A stretch of DNA of 64,000 nucleotides from Methylobacterium mesophilicum (GCF_022179445.1 NZ_BPQU01000015.1:62001-126000); one strand, 5' to 3'; positions 49,763-57,826 are shown, counted from the stretch's first letter. Notes: a model not told the origin generated them from the sequence alone. Numbers and translations: made by a program.

Positions 49763-50758
49763 ATGAATGTCGAGCTGATCGGCCTGACCAAGCGCTACGG
49801 CGCGGCGACCGCGGTCGATGCCGTCGACCTGAAGGTGCCGTCCGGGGCCTATTGCTGCCTGCTCGGCCCCTCCGGCTGCGGCAAGACCACGACGCTGCGG
49901 ATGATCGGCGGCCATGAGCGCGCCAGCGCCGGCGACGTGGTGATCGGCCCGAAGGCGGTGGGCGACGCGACGCCGGCCGAGCGCGGCACCGCCATGATGT
50001 TCCAGAGCTACGCCCTGTTCCCGCATCTCGACGCGCGGGACAACGTCGCCTTCAGCCTGCGGATGCGCGGCGTCGGCAAGGCCGAGCGCCGGGCCAAGGC
50101 GATGGCGATGCTCGATCTCGTGCAGATGGGCCACCTCGCCGGGCGCCTGCCGGCCCAGCTCTCGGGCGGGCAGCAGCAGCGCGTCGCGCTCGCCCGGGCC
50201 CTCGTCACCGGCCCGAAGGTGCTGCTCTTGGACGAGCCGCTCTCGGCGCTCGACCCGTTCCTGCGGGTGCGGATGCGGGTCGAGCTGAAGCGGATCCAGA
50301 CCGAGCTCGGGCTGACCTTCATCCACGTCACCCACAGCCAGGAGGAGGCGATGGCGCTCTCCGACCTCGTGGTGGTGATGAATGCCGGCCGGATCGAGCA
50401 GGCCGCCGACCCGCGCACCGTGTTCGAGCGGCCGGCCACCGCCTTCGTGGCCCGGTTCATCGGCGGCCACAACGTGATCCGCCTGCCCGACGGGATGATC
50501 GCGGTGCGGGCCGACCGGATGCGGCTGGGCGCCGAGGCCGGCCCGCAGGCGCTGCCGGCCCGGGTGGTCGCGGTCGAGTACCAGGGCACCAGCGTCCATG
50601 TCGGGCTCGACGCCGACGGGCTGGAGCGGGCGCCCGACAGCTCGGCCGCCCTGACCGCCGTGCTCAGCGATGCCGCCTTCGCGGCCCGCCCGCTCCGGCC
50701 GGGCGACACGATCCCGGTCGGCTGGGACGAAGCCGCAGCCCACCGCCTCGACGCGTAG
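49763..50758 (+). CDS. ABC transporter ATPase, PotA-like
   Basis: 331 residues. Walker A is LLGPSGCGKTTTLRMIGG, the signature motif AQLSGGQQQRVALARAL and Walker B VLLLDEPLSALD, with the switch His in FIHVTHSQEEAMALSD. The last about 80 residues form a TOBE-like regulatory domain (RVVAVEYQGTSVHVGLD). It energises the importer encoded by the next three genes. The type is that of spermidine/putrescine importers; the location after a dihydropyrimidinase argues for a different or related amine substrate. Confidence 0.93.
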   Translation: MNVELIGLTKRYGAATAVDAVDLKVPSGAYCCLLGPSGCGKTTTLRMIGGHERASAGDVVIGPKAVGDATPAERGTAMMFQSYALFPHLDARDNVAFSLRMRGVGKAERRAKAMAMLDLVQMGHLAGRLPAQLSGGQQQRVALARALVTGPKVLLLDEPLSALDPFLRVRMRVELKRIQTELGLTFIHVTHSQEEAMALSDLVVVMNAGRIEQAADPRTVFERPATAFVARFIGGHNVIRLPDGMIAVRADRMRLGAEAGPQALPARVVAVEYQGTSVHVGLDADGLERAPDSSAALTAVLSDAAFAARPLRPGDTIPVGWDEAAAHRLDA

Positions 50759-50774
50759 ACCTTTGGAGACGAAT

Positions 50775-52037
50775 ATGGACCCGTTCTCGAAGCCGAGCCG
50801 GCGCACGCTCCTGAAAGGGGCCGCGGCCCTGGCGGCGACGCCGGTGACCGGCTTCCCGGCCGTGCACGCGGCCGAGCCCGTGACCCTGCGCTACCTCGGC
50901 ACCGCGGTGAGCCAGTCCGCCGACATCGCCCGGAAGGTGAAGGAGGATCTGGGCATCACCCTCGAATACATACCGGTGGTGACCGACGAGGTGACCAAGC
51001 GGGTGGTCACCCAGCCGAACTCCTTCGACCTGGTCGACACCGAGTATTTCAGCCTCAAGAAGATCATCCCGTCGGGCAACCTCGGCGGCCTGGACGCCAA
51101 GCGGATCAAGCTCGCCGACCAGATTTCCTCGGTGTTCACCAAGGGCGAGGTGGCCGGCAAGCGGATCGGCGACCAGGGCACCGCGCCCAAGAAGGTGTTC
51201 TACCTCGAGGGCCAGGCCGCCAAGACCTTCGCGTCCGCGCCGACCGAGTGGCTGACCCTGATCCCAACCACCTACAACGCCGACACGCTGGGCATCCGGC
51301 CCGACCTGATCAAGCGGCCGGTGGAGAGCTGGAAGGATCTGCTCAACCCCGAGTTCAAGGGCAAGGCGTCGATCCTGAACATCCCGTCCATCGGCATCAT
51401 GGACGCCGCCATGGTGGTGGAGGCCACCGGCGACTACACCTACGGCGACAAGGGCAACATGACGAAGCCCGAGATCGACCGCACCATCAAGGTGCTGATC
51501 GAGGCCAAGCGCGCCGGCCAGTTCCGGGCCTTCTGGCAGGACTTCAACGAATCCGTGAACCTGATGGCGTCCGGCGAGACGGTGATCCAGTCGATGTGGT
51601 CGCCCGCCGTCACCAAGGTGCGGGCGCAGGGCGTGCCGTGCACCTACCAGCCCCTCAAGGAGGGCTACCGCGCCTGGGCCCAGGGCTTCGGCATCCCGAA
51701 GACCCTGAGCGGCCGGAAGCTCGACGCGGCCTACGAGTTCATCAACTGGTTCCTGTCGGGGTGGGCCGGGGCCTACCTCAACCGCCAGGGCTATTATTCC
51801 GCGGTGCTGGAGACCGCGCAGGCGCACATGCAGCCCTACGAGTGGGCGTTCTGGATGGAGGGCAAGCCCGCCGAGAAGGACATCCTGGGCCCGGACGGCA
51901 CCCTGATCGAGAAGGCCGGCGCCACCCGCGACGGCGGCTCCTTCGACCAGCGCATGGGCTCGGTCGCCTGCTGGAACGCCGTGATGGACGAGAACACCTA
52001 CATGGTGCGCAAGTGGAACGAGTTCATCGCCGCGTGA
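50775..52037 (+). CDS. Tat-exported ABC substrate-binding protein, PotD-like
   Basis: 420 residues from the ATG at 50775, 16 bp after the ATPase stop. A twin-arginine-like signal (PSRRTLLKGAAALAATPVTG) precedes the binding-protein fold (LRYLGTAVSQSADIARKVKE, then FDLVDTEYFSLKKIIPSGNL). The later segment GLSGRKLDAAYEFINWFLSG-like region (TLSGRKLDAAYEFINWFLS) is typical of family-1 PotD-like proteins. It captures the substrate in the periplasm. Ligand residues cannot be assigned by eye. A long palindromic repeat separates it from the permease genes. Confidence 0.9.
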   Translation: MDPFSKPSRRTLLKGAAALAATPVTGFPAVHAAEPVTLRYLGTAVSQSADIARKVKEDLGITLEYIPVVTDEVTKRVVTQPNSFDLVDTEYFSLKKIIPSGNLGGLDAKRIKLADQISSVFTKGEVAGKRIGDQGTAPKKVFYLEGQAAKTFASAPTEWLTLIPTTYNADTLGIRPDLIKRPVESWKDLLNPEFKGKASILNIPSIGIMDAAMVVEATGDYTYGDKGNMTKPEIDRTIKVLIEAKRAGQFRAFWQDFNESVNLMASGETVIQSMWSPAVTKVRAQGVPCTYQPLKEGYRAWAQGFGIPKTLSGRKLDAAYEFINWFLSGWAGAYLNRQGYYSAVLETAQAHMQPYEWAFWMEGKPAEKDILGPDGTLIEKAGATRDGGSFDQRMGSVACWNAVMDENTYMVRKWNEFIAA

Positions 52038-52091
52038 GCGCCGTGCCTGGCCCCTTCTCCGCCCCGGCTCTCGGGCTTGCCCGAGAGCCGG

Positions 52092-52253
52092 CCCCCTCCC
52101 CCCTCTGCGGGGGAGGGTGGCCCGCGAAGCGGGTCGGGAGAGGGGAGCGCCGTATCCGGAAAAGTCGCGACGGGCGTGAAACCCAGAACCGTCGCGCCGC
52201 CCCTCTCCCCCCCTGCTGCGCAGGGTACCTTCCCCCGCAGAGGGGGGAGGGAG
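52092..52253. repeat. long palindromic repeat A' inside the ABC operon
   Basis: About 160 bp. CCCTCCCCCCTCTGCGGGGG at the left mirrors CCCCCGCAGAGGGGGGAGGG at the right, and CGGGTCGGGAGAGGGG pairs with CCCCTCTCC-type sequence inside. It resembles family A in layout but differs in sequence. It lies between the binding-protein stop and the first permease start. Confidence 0.85.
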
Positions 52254-52278
52254 AGGCGCGTGGATCGAGGGCGATCCG

Positions 52279-53211
52279 GTGAACGACCTCGCCCTCCCCC
52301 GCACCGGCGAGACCGCCGCCGCCCCGACTGCGGTCGCCCCCCGGCGGCGCCGTCGCAGCCTCGCCTATCTCCAGGCGGCGCCGCTGGCCCTGGTGTTCCT
52401 GGTCTTCCTGGTGGTGCCGCTGCTGCTCACCGCCGTCGTCTCGTTCTGGGAGTACAACGAGTACGCGATCACCCCGGCGCTGACCCTGCAGAACTACGCC
52501 GACCTGTTCGACGGCTGCCTGTCGGCCGACCTCTGCACCACCGTCCGCACCTATCTCTCGACGCTGAAATTCGTCGCCCTGACCCTGGCGATCACCCTGC
52601 CGCTGGGCTTCTCCATCGCCTACTTCCTGGCGTTCCACGTCCGCTCGGACACGGTGCGGATGGGCCTGTTCCTGCTCTGCACGATCCCGTTCTGGACCTC
52701 GAACGTGATCCGCATGATCTCGTGGATCCCGCTGCTCGGCCGCAACGGCCTGGTCAACGACACGCTGCGCAGCCTCGGGCTGATCAAGGCGCCGATCGAG
52801 GGCCTGCTCTATTCCGACTTCGCGGTGGTGCTGGCCTTCGTGCACCTCGACACGGTGTTCATGATCGTGCCGATCTTCAACAGCCTGGCGCGGATCGACC
52901 GGTCGCTGATCGAGGCGGCGCGGGATTGCGGCGCGTCCGGGTTCCAGACCCTGTGGAACGTGGTGCTGCCGCTGACCAAGCCCGGCATCGCCATCGGGTC
53001 GATCTTCGTGGTCACGCTGGTGATGGGCGACTTCGTCACGGTCGGCATGATGGGCGGCCAGCAGATCGCCAGCGTGGGCAAGGTGATCCAGGTGCAGATG
53101 GCCTACCTGCAATTCCCGGCCGCCGCCGCCAACGCGGTGGTGCTGCTCGCCGCCGTGCTTCTGATGATCCTCGGGCTCACCCGGATGATCGACCTGCGCA
53201 GGGAACTCTGA
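52279..53211 (+). CDS. ABC transporter permease, PotB-like
   Basis: 310 residues from a GTG at 52279. About six membrane spans begin at LQAAPLALVFLVFLVVPLLL; the EAA loop that contacts the ATPase is EAARDCGASGFQTLWNVVLP. The extra N-terminal stretch (PTAVAPRRRRRSLAY) is basic and cytoplasmic. It forms the channel with the second permease, whose ATG begins 3 bp after this stop. The GTG has only a weak ribosome site, and the A' palindrome lies just upstream, so expression relative to the binding protein may be lowered. Confidence 0.92.
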   Translation: MNDLALPRTGETAAAPTAVAPRRRRRSLAYLQAAPLALVFLVFLVVPLLLTAVVSFWEYNEYAITPALTLQNYADLFDGCLSADLCTTVRTYLSTLKFVALTLAITLPLGFSIAYFLAFHVRSDTVRMGLFLLCTIPFWTSNVIRMISWIPLLGRNGLVNDTLRSLGLIKAPIEGLLYSDFAVVLAFVHLDTVFMIVPIFNSLARIDRSLIEAARDCGASGFQTLWNVVLPLTKPGIAIGSIFVVTLVMGDFVTVGMMGGQQIASVGKVIQVQMAYLQFPAAAANAVVLLAAVLLMILGLTRMIDLRREL

Positions 53212-53213
53212 AG

Positions 53214-54107
53214 ATGGACCGGCCGCGCGGCTTCGCCTTCTACGGGCTCGCCGGGATTTTCTGCCTCTACGTCCTGTTCCTGTACGGGCCGACGCTGACG
53301 ATCCTCGCCTTGAGCTTCCAGGGCCCGTCCGGCGGCCTGACCTTCCCGATGAACGGGGTCTCGACCCACTGGTTCGCCAAGCTGTGGGAGGGGGTGGGGG
53401 TCGTCGACATCTGGGCGGCGCTGCGGCGCTCGCTGATGCTCGGGCTGGTGGTGATGGCGCTCACCGTGACCCTGGCGTTCTATGCCGGGCTCGCGTTCCG
53501 CAAGGGGTTCGCCGGCGCCGGGCTGGTCTTCGCCCTGGCGGTGTCGAGCCTGATCGTGCCCTCGATCGTGGTCTCCCTCGGGATCGGGCTGGAGTTCCGG
53601 CTGCTGGACGACGCGGTCAAGGCGCTGGCGGACGCCACCGGCTGGGGAGTCCTGCAGGACCACGGCACGTTCATGGGCCTCTTCACGTCGGCTTTGGGCG
53701 CGCACCTGACCTGGACGCTGCCCTTCGGGCTGCTGATCATGTTCGCGGTGTTCAACCGGTTCAGCCCCGCCTACGAGGAGGCCGCCCGCGACCTCGGCGC
53801 CACCGGGGCGCAGACCCTGCGGCACGTGGTGGTGCCGATCCTGGCCCCGGCCCTGGTCGGCGTCGCCCTGTTCGGCTTCACCCTGTCCTTCGACGAACTC
53901 GCGCGCACCAGCCAGGCGATCGGCGGCCGCAACACCCTGCCGTTGGAGCTTCAGGGCCTGACCACCACGGTGACGACCCCGGAGATCTACGCGCTCGGCA
54001 CCACCACGACGGCGTTCTCCGCCCTGGTGATCGGCACCGCGCTCGGTTTGACCGTGTGGCTGCAGCGGCGCCGGGCCCGGCGGGCGCTCGCAGGGCTGCG
54101 GCCGTAA
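53214..54107 (+). CDS. ABC transporter permease, PotC-like
   Basis: 297 residues from the ATG at 53214. Six spans, beginning FYGLAGIFCLYVLFLYGPTL; the EAA loop reads EAARDLGATGAQTLRHVVVP. The C-terminal tail is basic (WLQRRRARRALAGLRP). It is the second half of the importer channel and the last gene of the operon. It is tightly coupled to the preceding permease. No clear terminator follows; a palindromic element lies 94 bp downstream. Confidence 0.92.
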   Translation: MDRPRGFAFYGLAGIFCLYVLFLYGPTLTILALSFQGPSGGLTFPMNGVSTHWFAKLWEGVGVVDIWAALRRSLMLGLVVMALTVTLAFYAGLAFRKGFAGAGLVFALAVSSLIVPSIVVSLGIGLEFRLLDDAVKALADATGWGVLQDHGTFMGLFTSALGAHLTWTLPFGLLIMFAVFNRFSPAYEEAARDLGATGAQTLRHVVVPILAPALVGVALFGFTLSFDELARTSQAIGGRNTLPLELQGLTTTVTTPEIYALGTTTTAFSALVIGTALGLTVWLQRRRARRALAGLRP

Positions 54108-54201
54108 GGGGGGCGGTTGGACGGGCGGTCTGTTGCCGGTTGAAGCGCGGCCCTTTCCCGGACGCCTGGCCCGGACGCCTGGAACGTTAGTGGACGGCGA
54201 T

Positions 54202-54296
54202 CCGGGACCCAGCACGCCATGTGCCGCGCAGCGGCACCATCGAGAAGCAGCGTTGCCGCGAAGGGACGCTTCGCGTCGTCCTGTCCTGGGTCCCGG
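54202..54296. repeat. 95-bp terminal-inverted-repeat element (single copy here)
   Basis: CCGGGACCCAG at 54202-54212 and CTGGGTCCCGG at 54286-54296 are perfect inverted ends. Inside are two smaller hairpins, GTGCCGC/GCGGCAC (54221-54237) and CGCGAAGG/CTTCGCG. No second copy was found in the window. Confidence 0.7.
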
Positions 54297-54395
54297 GTCG
54301 CATTCCGCTGACGCTGCATGCGCCCGGGAAAAGGAGCGGTGCGCGCATGGCGACGCTCTGCAAGTCAGTTTTCATGGAGCCAGCATCTGCGACCA

Positions 54396-54653
54396 TCACG
54401 CGTCAAGCTTGGCAGCTTTCATCCGCTCGGCGTGGTGGGCGCGCAACGCGGCGAAGACTTCAACGGCAGGAATCGCCGGCCGGGGATCGTCCAGCGCCTC
54501 CTGCACCGTCAGCCGGAGGAGGACATCGAGCACCGCGTCCTCACGGTCGAGCACCCGAGGCACCGCGCTGACGTTGGAAGAGCAATCAGATTCAGCGAGA
54601 GTCTCGGCGCCCACCTGCGGATCGCCGGGGGTGATGGGCTTGCGCGTGCGCAT
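54396..54653 (-). CDS. orphan antitoxin-like ORF
   Basis: 85 residues from the ATG at 54653; the start is uncertain. The C-terminal half (LTVQEALDDPRPAIPAVEVF, then AALRAHHAERMKA) resembles the tail of short antitoxins paired with RelE/ParE toxins, where a VQEALDDPRP-type motif precedes the toxin-binding helix. The N-terminal half (DPQVGAETLAESDCSSNVSA) is not antitoxin-like and may be out of frame or degenerate. No toxin gene follows; downstream there is only a palindromic element. It may be the remains of a broken module. Confidence 0.45.
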   Translation of the reverse strand: MRTRKPITPGDPQVGAETLAESDCSSNVSAVPRVLDREDAVLDVLLRLTVQEALDDPRPAIPAVEVFAALRAHHAERMKAAKLDA

Positions 54654-54707
54654 CAATCGCGTCCTCTCGATATCGTACGGCTCGACGGGTCGGCAGAGCG
54701 CTTCACC

Positions 54708-54797
54708 GTCATTGCGAGCGCAGCGAAGCAACCCAGTGCAGCGCGCGCTCCCAGATCGTAGCGTGCCCCTGGGTCGCTTCGCTGCGCTCGCGATGAC
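54708..54797. repeat. family C palindromic repeat, full copy (C3)
   Basis: GTCATTGCGAGCGCAGCGAA then GCAACCCAG at the left; CTGGGTCGCTTCGCTGCGCT then CGCGATGAC at the right. This is the only two-armed family C copy in the window. Confidence 0.9.
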
Positions 54798-54991
54798 GGC
54801 GCGGAATGCGTACCGACCGATCCAACCGGATCACCGGTGAGACCGCCAATCGGCCTCGGGCATGCCGACCCGCGATGCTGCCAAGGTGCGAGCGACAGCG
54901 CGCCAAACATTGCCAATCCGCCCCCATCCGTGTATGCGCACCGCGCGCCCTCCGACACCCTTGGAGGCAGGGGCGCACCGGGAAGGTCACA

Positions 54992-55019
54992 GCCGTCCGC
55001 GTCGGGCGGCTTTTTCCGT
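54992..55019 (+). terminator. intrinsic terminator in the rplY leader
   Basis: A 7-bp stem GCCGTCC/GGGCGGC with a 5-base loop (one G-U pair) followed at once by TTTTTCCGTT. It points toward rplY and ends about 35 bp before its start, so it could terminate an upstream transcript or act as an attenuator. Confidence 0.75.
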
Positions 55020-55054
55020 TTTCCGGGTCCAGCCAGCATTTGAAGGATCACGCC

Positions 55055-55756
55055 ATGAGCGCAGTCAAGACGCTTGAGGCCGTGGCACGCGACCGGGTCG
55101 GCAAGGGGGCCGCCCGGGCCGTTCGTCGCCAGGGTCAAGTTCCCGCCGTCGTGTACGGAGGCGGCCAGCCGCCGCAATCCATCGCCATCGACCTCGTCCG
55201 CGCCCGCACCCTGATCTACGCCGGCGGGTTCAAGACCACGCTGTTCGAGATCAAGGCCGGCGGCAAGACCGTCCGGGCGATCCCGCGCGACTTCCAGCTC
55301 GACCCGGTCTCCGGCGTCCCGCTGCACGTCGACTTCCTGCGCGTCGTCTCCGGTCAGACCGTGACCGTCGAGGTGCCGGTGCACTTCATCAACGAGGACG
55401 CGGCCCCCGGCATCAAGAAGCTCGGCGGCACCCTCAACATCGTCGCCCACACCCTGACCCTCGAGGTCGCCCCGGACCAGATCCCGGACGCGATCGAGGT
55501 CGACCTGACCGGTCGCGAGATCGGCGACGTGATCCACGTCTCCGACGTCAAGATCCCGGCCGGCACCCACACGGGCGAGCCCACCGATCCGGTGGCCAAC
55601 ATCGTGCCGCCGACCGTGCTGGGCGCCGAGGTCGAGGCCGAGGAGGCCGCGATCGCCGAGGCGCAGTCCGCCGAGGCCGCCGAGGAGAAGGCTGCTGAGG
55701 AGAAGGCCGAGGAAGAGGCCGAGGACGCCGAGAAGAAGGACGGCGAGGAGGCCTGA
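55055..55756 (+). CDS. rplY: 50S ribosomal protein L25, CTC/TL5 long form
   Basis: 233 residues; the ATG at 55055 follows AAGGA. The N-terminal L25 domain binds 5S rRNA (VGKGAARAVRRQGQVPAVVY, then GGGQPPQSIAIDL). A second beta domain follows (RVVSGQTVTVEVPVHFINED), with the acidic tail EEKAAEEKAEEEAEDAEKKD of the CTC form. This is the common type in alphaproteobacteria. The gene usually followed by pth is here alone and ends at a strong terminator. Confidence 0.95.
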   Translation: MSAVKTLEAVARDRVGKGAARAVRRQGQVPAVVYGGGQPPQSIAIDLVRARTLIYAGGFKTTLFEIKAGGKTVRAIPRDFQLDPVSGVPLHVDFLRVVSGQTVTVEVPVHFINEDAAPGIKKLGGTLNIVAHTLTLEVAPDQIPDAIEVDLTGREIGDVIHVSDVKIPAGTHTGEPTDPVANIVPPTVLGAEVEAEEAAIAEAQSAEAAEEKAAEEKAEEEAEDAEKKDGEEA

Positions 55757-55781
55757 GCCCCGTCGCAATCCACGTCGCGTC

Positions 55782-55816
55782 GAGAGCCCCGGTCCCCGCC
55801 GGGGCTCTCTTCGTTT
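55782..55816 (+). terminator. strong terminator of rplY
   Basis: A perfect 11-bp stem GAGAGCCCCGG/CCGGGGCTCTC with a 6-base loop, followed by TTCGTTT, 25 bp after the rplY stop. Confidence 0.9.
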
Positions 55817-55842
55817 CCGGGGAGGCTCATCGCCAAGTCCAT

Positions 55843-55949
55843 GGGTTTCCAAAGGGCTCAGCCCTTTGGCGGGGTATCGGGGCAGAGCCCCGATGGACCA
55901 GGGCTCTGCCCTGGACCCGCAAAAGGTCTCGGACCTTTTGAAACCGGGA
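55843..55949. repeat. family D repeat, copy D2
   Basis: CCAAAGGGCTCAGCCCTTTG, GGGGCAGAGCCCCGATGG, CCAGGGCTCTGCCCTGGACC and AAAAGGTCTCGGACCTTTTG: four hairpins in series. It matches D1 in opposite orientation. It ends 5 bp before the last codon of the convergent pdxH gene. Confidence 0.9.
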
Positions 55950-55954
55950 CTGTC

Positions 55955-56596
55955 CTACGGATACAGTCGCGCGCGGCTCCAGCCGTCACCCGCGCGGGTG
56001 AACCGGACCCGGTCGTGCAGGCGGAAATCGCCGTTCTGCCAGAACTCGAGCGACACCGGGGCGATGCGGAAGCCGGTCCAGTGCTCCGGCCGGGGGATCG
56101 GACCGTCCTCGTAGCGGGCGGCGAGGTCCTGCACCTCGGCCATCAGCGTGGCGCGATCGACGAGGGGGCGCGATTGCCGGCTGGCGATGGCGCCGAGCCG
56201 GCTCTCCCGGCGGCGGCTCTCGAAATAGGCGTCGGCCTCCGCCGGCGTCACCGGCGAGACCGGCCCCCGGGCGCGGACCTGCCGGCGCAGGCTCTTCCAG
56301 TGCAGCACCAGGGCGGCCTGCGGGTTCTGAGCCAGCTCCTCGCCCTTGGCGGATTGGAGGTTGGTGTAGAACACGAAGCCGTGCGCATCGAAGCCCTTCA
56401 GCAGCACCATGCGCACGTCGGGCAGCCCGTCCGACCCCGCGGTGGCCAGCGCCATGGCGTTCGGGTCCTCCGGCTCGGCGGCCTGGGCCTCGCGCATCCA
56501 GGCGTCGAACAGCGCGACGGGGTCGTCGCTGAGGGTAAAGTCCGAGGTCGGGGCAACCGCGCCGGCGCTCGGGTCATCGGTCCTTAACTGATCCAC
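55955..56596 (-). CDS. pdxH: pyridoxamine 5'-phosphate oxidase
   Basis: 213 residues from a GTG at 56596. It oxidises pyridoxine or pyridoxamine 5'-phosphate to pyridoxal 5'-phosphate with FMN. Typical stretches are MALATAGSDGLPDVRMVLLK, GFVFYTNLQSAKGEELAQNP, the ESRRRESRLGAIASRQSRPL loop and the C-terminal motif WQNGDFRLHDRVRF followed by RLYP. All family landmarks are present. Its 3' end abuts repeat D2, which may serve as terminator. Confidence 0.95.
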   Translation of the reverse strand: MDQLRTDDPSAGAVAPTSDFTLSDDPVALFDAWMREAQAAEPEDPNAMALATAGSDGLPDVRMVLLKGFDAHGFVFYTNLQSAKGEELAQNPQAALVLHWKSLRRQVRARGPVSPVTPAEADAYFESRRRESRLGAIASRQSRPLVDRATLMAEVQDLAARYEDGPIPRPEHWTGFRIAPVSLEFWQNGDFRLHDRVRFTRAGDGWSRARLYP

Positions 56597-56689
56597 GGCA
56601 AGACTCCTGCCTGCCGCGTCCAGGGCCTGAGGGGGCCACCGACATCGGCATGTTCGGTCGAGCGGATAGCCCGTCGTGAGTCAGGTGTA

Positions 56690-57181
56690 ATGCGGCGATG
56701 CGCGTGTAAAGAGCCAAGCCGACGGTTGCGCGCCCCTGTGGCGATGACGGTCGTGTCGCTGGCGATGCTCCTGTGCAGCTGCAGCCAGCCGCTGCTGGTG
56801 TTCCGCGGCGAGCCCGCTGCGGCGAACCCGCCCGTCGCCGAGGAGCCCGTGGTCACCGGCAGCATCGAGAAACGGCCCGCTAGCTTCGGCAGCGACCTCG
56901 GCGAGGAGGATTGGCGGCGCGCCCGCGCGGCGCTGTCGGTCGCCCTCGATCCGCAGGGCAACGGCCGGCCGGTGAAGTGGGACAACCCGGAGACCGGGCT
57001 GCACGGCGCGGTCAACCCGACCGGCCTGCCTTACGTGGCCGACGACCTGATCTGTCGCAACTTCCTGGCCTCGGTGATCGGCCCGGGCCGCAGCCGCTTC
57101 GTGCGCGGCACCGGCTGCAAGCCGTCCGGCGGCCATTGGACGCTCAAGCGGGTCCGGTCCGCCGGGTCGGAGCGATCCTGA
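56690..57181 (+). CDS. lipoprotein of the RT0821/Lpp0805 surface-antigen type
   Basis: Up to 163 residues; the ATG at 56744 (MTVVSLAMLLCSCSQP) gives a neater lipoprotein signal. The lipobox is LLCSC, so the protein is probably lipidated and envelope-bound. The C-terminal half (ALSVALDPQGNGRPVKWDNP, then ETGLHGAVNPTG) matches the conserved core of small 16/17-kDa surface antigens of alphaproteobacteria. That core ends in DDLICRNFLASV. The function is unknown. It is divergent from pdxH. Confidence 0.75.
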   Translation: MRRCACKEPSRRLRAPVAMTVVSLAMLLCSCSQPLLVFRGEPAAANPPVAEEPVVTGSIEKRPASFGSDLGEEDWRRARAALSVALDPQGNGRPVKWDNPETGLHGAVNPTGLPYVADDLICRNFLASVIGPGRSRFVRGTGCKPSGGHWTLKRVRSAGSERS

Positions 57182-57526
57182 CGCGCGCGCGTCGCTCCTG
57201 ACGTCAGACGGGAGCGGGACCTTGCAACCGGCAGCGGAAGCGTCGATCCCGCATGTCCCGCGCGGGTTTTGACGATCCCGCATCGCGTTCGGAGCGTCCG
57301 TACCGCTGTGAGCGACGCTTTTGGCGAGCGGGCGCCAATACGCATCCCCTCGCTCGGTGCGCGGGGAGAAGGGAGCCCGCGCTTCGTCCAGGGTCTGCGA
57401 AGCCCCTTTCCTGCACGGGCGCAGGACTACCGCACCGGAGAATGGGCCCGTCGCGGCCTGGGGAGGCGCTACGGACCCGTACGATCGCTCGAAACGGCTC
57501 GATCGGCCCGTGGGCCGAACCCGTCC
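57182..57526. other. gene-free interval
   Basis: 345 bp between two convergent small exported-protein genes. A weak hairpin CGCTCC/GGAGCG (57193-57216) with TGACGTCA in the loop follows the lipoprotein stop. I see no gene or repeat-family copy here. Confidence 0.5.
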
Positions 57527-57826
57527 TCAGTACGGGTAGCCGTAATACGGCCGCATGCGCAGGCGCGGCTGGGCGGCCGGCGGGGTGGCGGCGCGGGCGG
57601 CGGCCTCCGGATCGTAGGCGCGGATATACGGGTCGAGGGCCGGATCGCGGTAATTGCCGTTGTTGACCCCGGCGGAGCGATCGTTGCCGCTCAAGGCCGC
57701 GTAGGGCGAGAGACCGCTGCCGCTGTCGCCGCCACCGCCGCCACCGCCGCCCCAGGCGAAGGCCGCGCTCGGGAGGCCGATGAGCAGAGCCGCCGCCAGC
57801 GGCATCGTCAGCGTCTTGCGCGTCAT
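57527..57826 (-). CDS. small exported Gly/Ala/Tyr-rich protein
   Basis: 99 residues from the ATG at 57826, which follows GGAGA; an upstream ATG at 57841 is possible. A signal peptide (LTMPLAAALLIGLPSAAFAW) leads into an eight-Gly run, then SGLSPYAALSGNDRSAGVNN and a C-terminus RMRPYYGYPY rich in Tyr. No Cys is present. This is a secreted or periplasmic small protein of unknown role, and I know no named family for it. Confidence 0.65.
   Translation of the reverse strand: MTRKTLTMPLAAALLIGLPSAAFAWGGGGGGGGDSGSGLSPYAALSGNDRSAGVNNGNYRDPALDPYIRAYDPEAAARAATPPAAQPRLRMRPYYGYPY

Larger units (their letters stand above)
54654..55054. other. rplY upstream region with repeat and leader structures
   Basis: About 400 bp with no credible gene. 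It contains the full family C element, then a leader region with a CTCCGACACCCTTGGAG hairpin (54950-54966) and a U-tract terminator 35 bp before the rplY start. The rplY promoter probably lies between 54800 and 54940. Confidence 0.5.

Noticed and set aside
54187..54399. 70-residue leftward ORF overlapping the orphan antitoxin stop
   Set aside because: It looked like a possible toxin partner by position, but it translates the palindromic element at 54202-54296 and has no toxin features.
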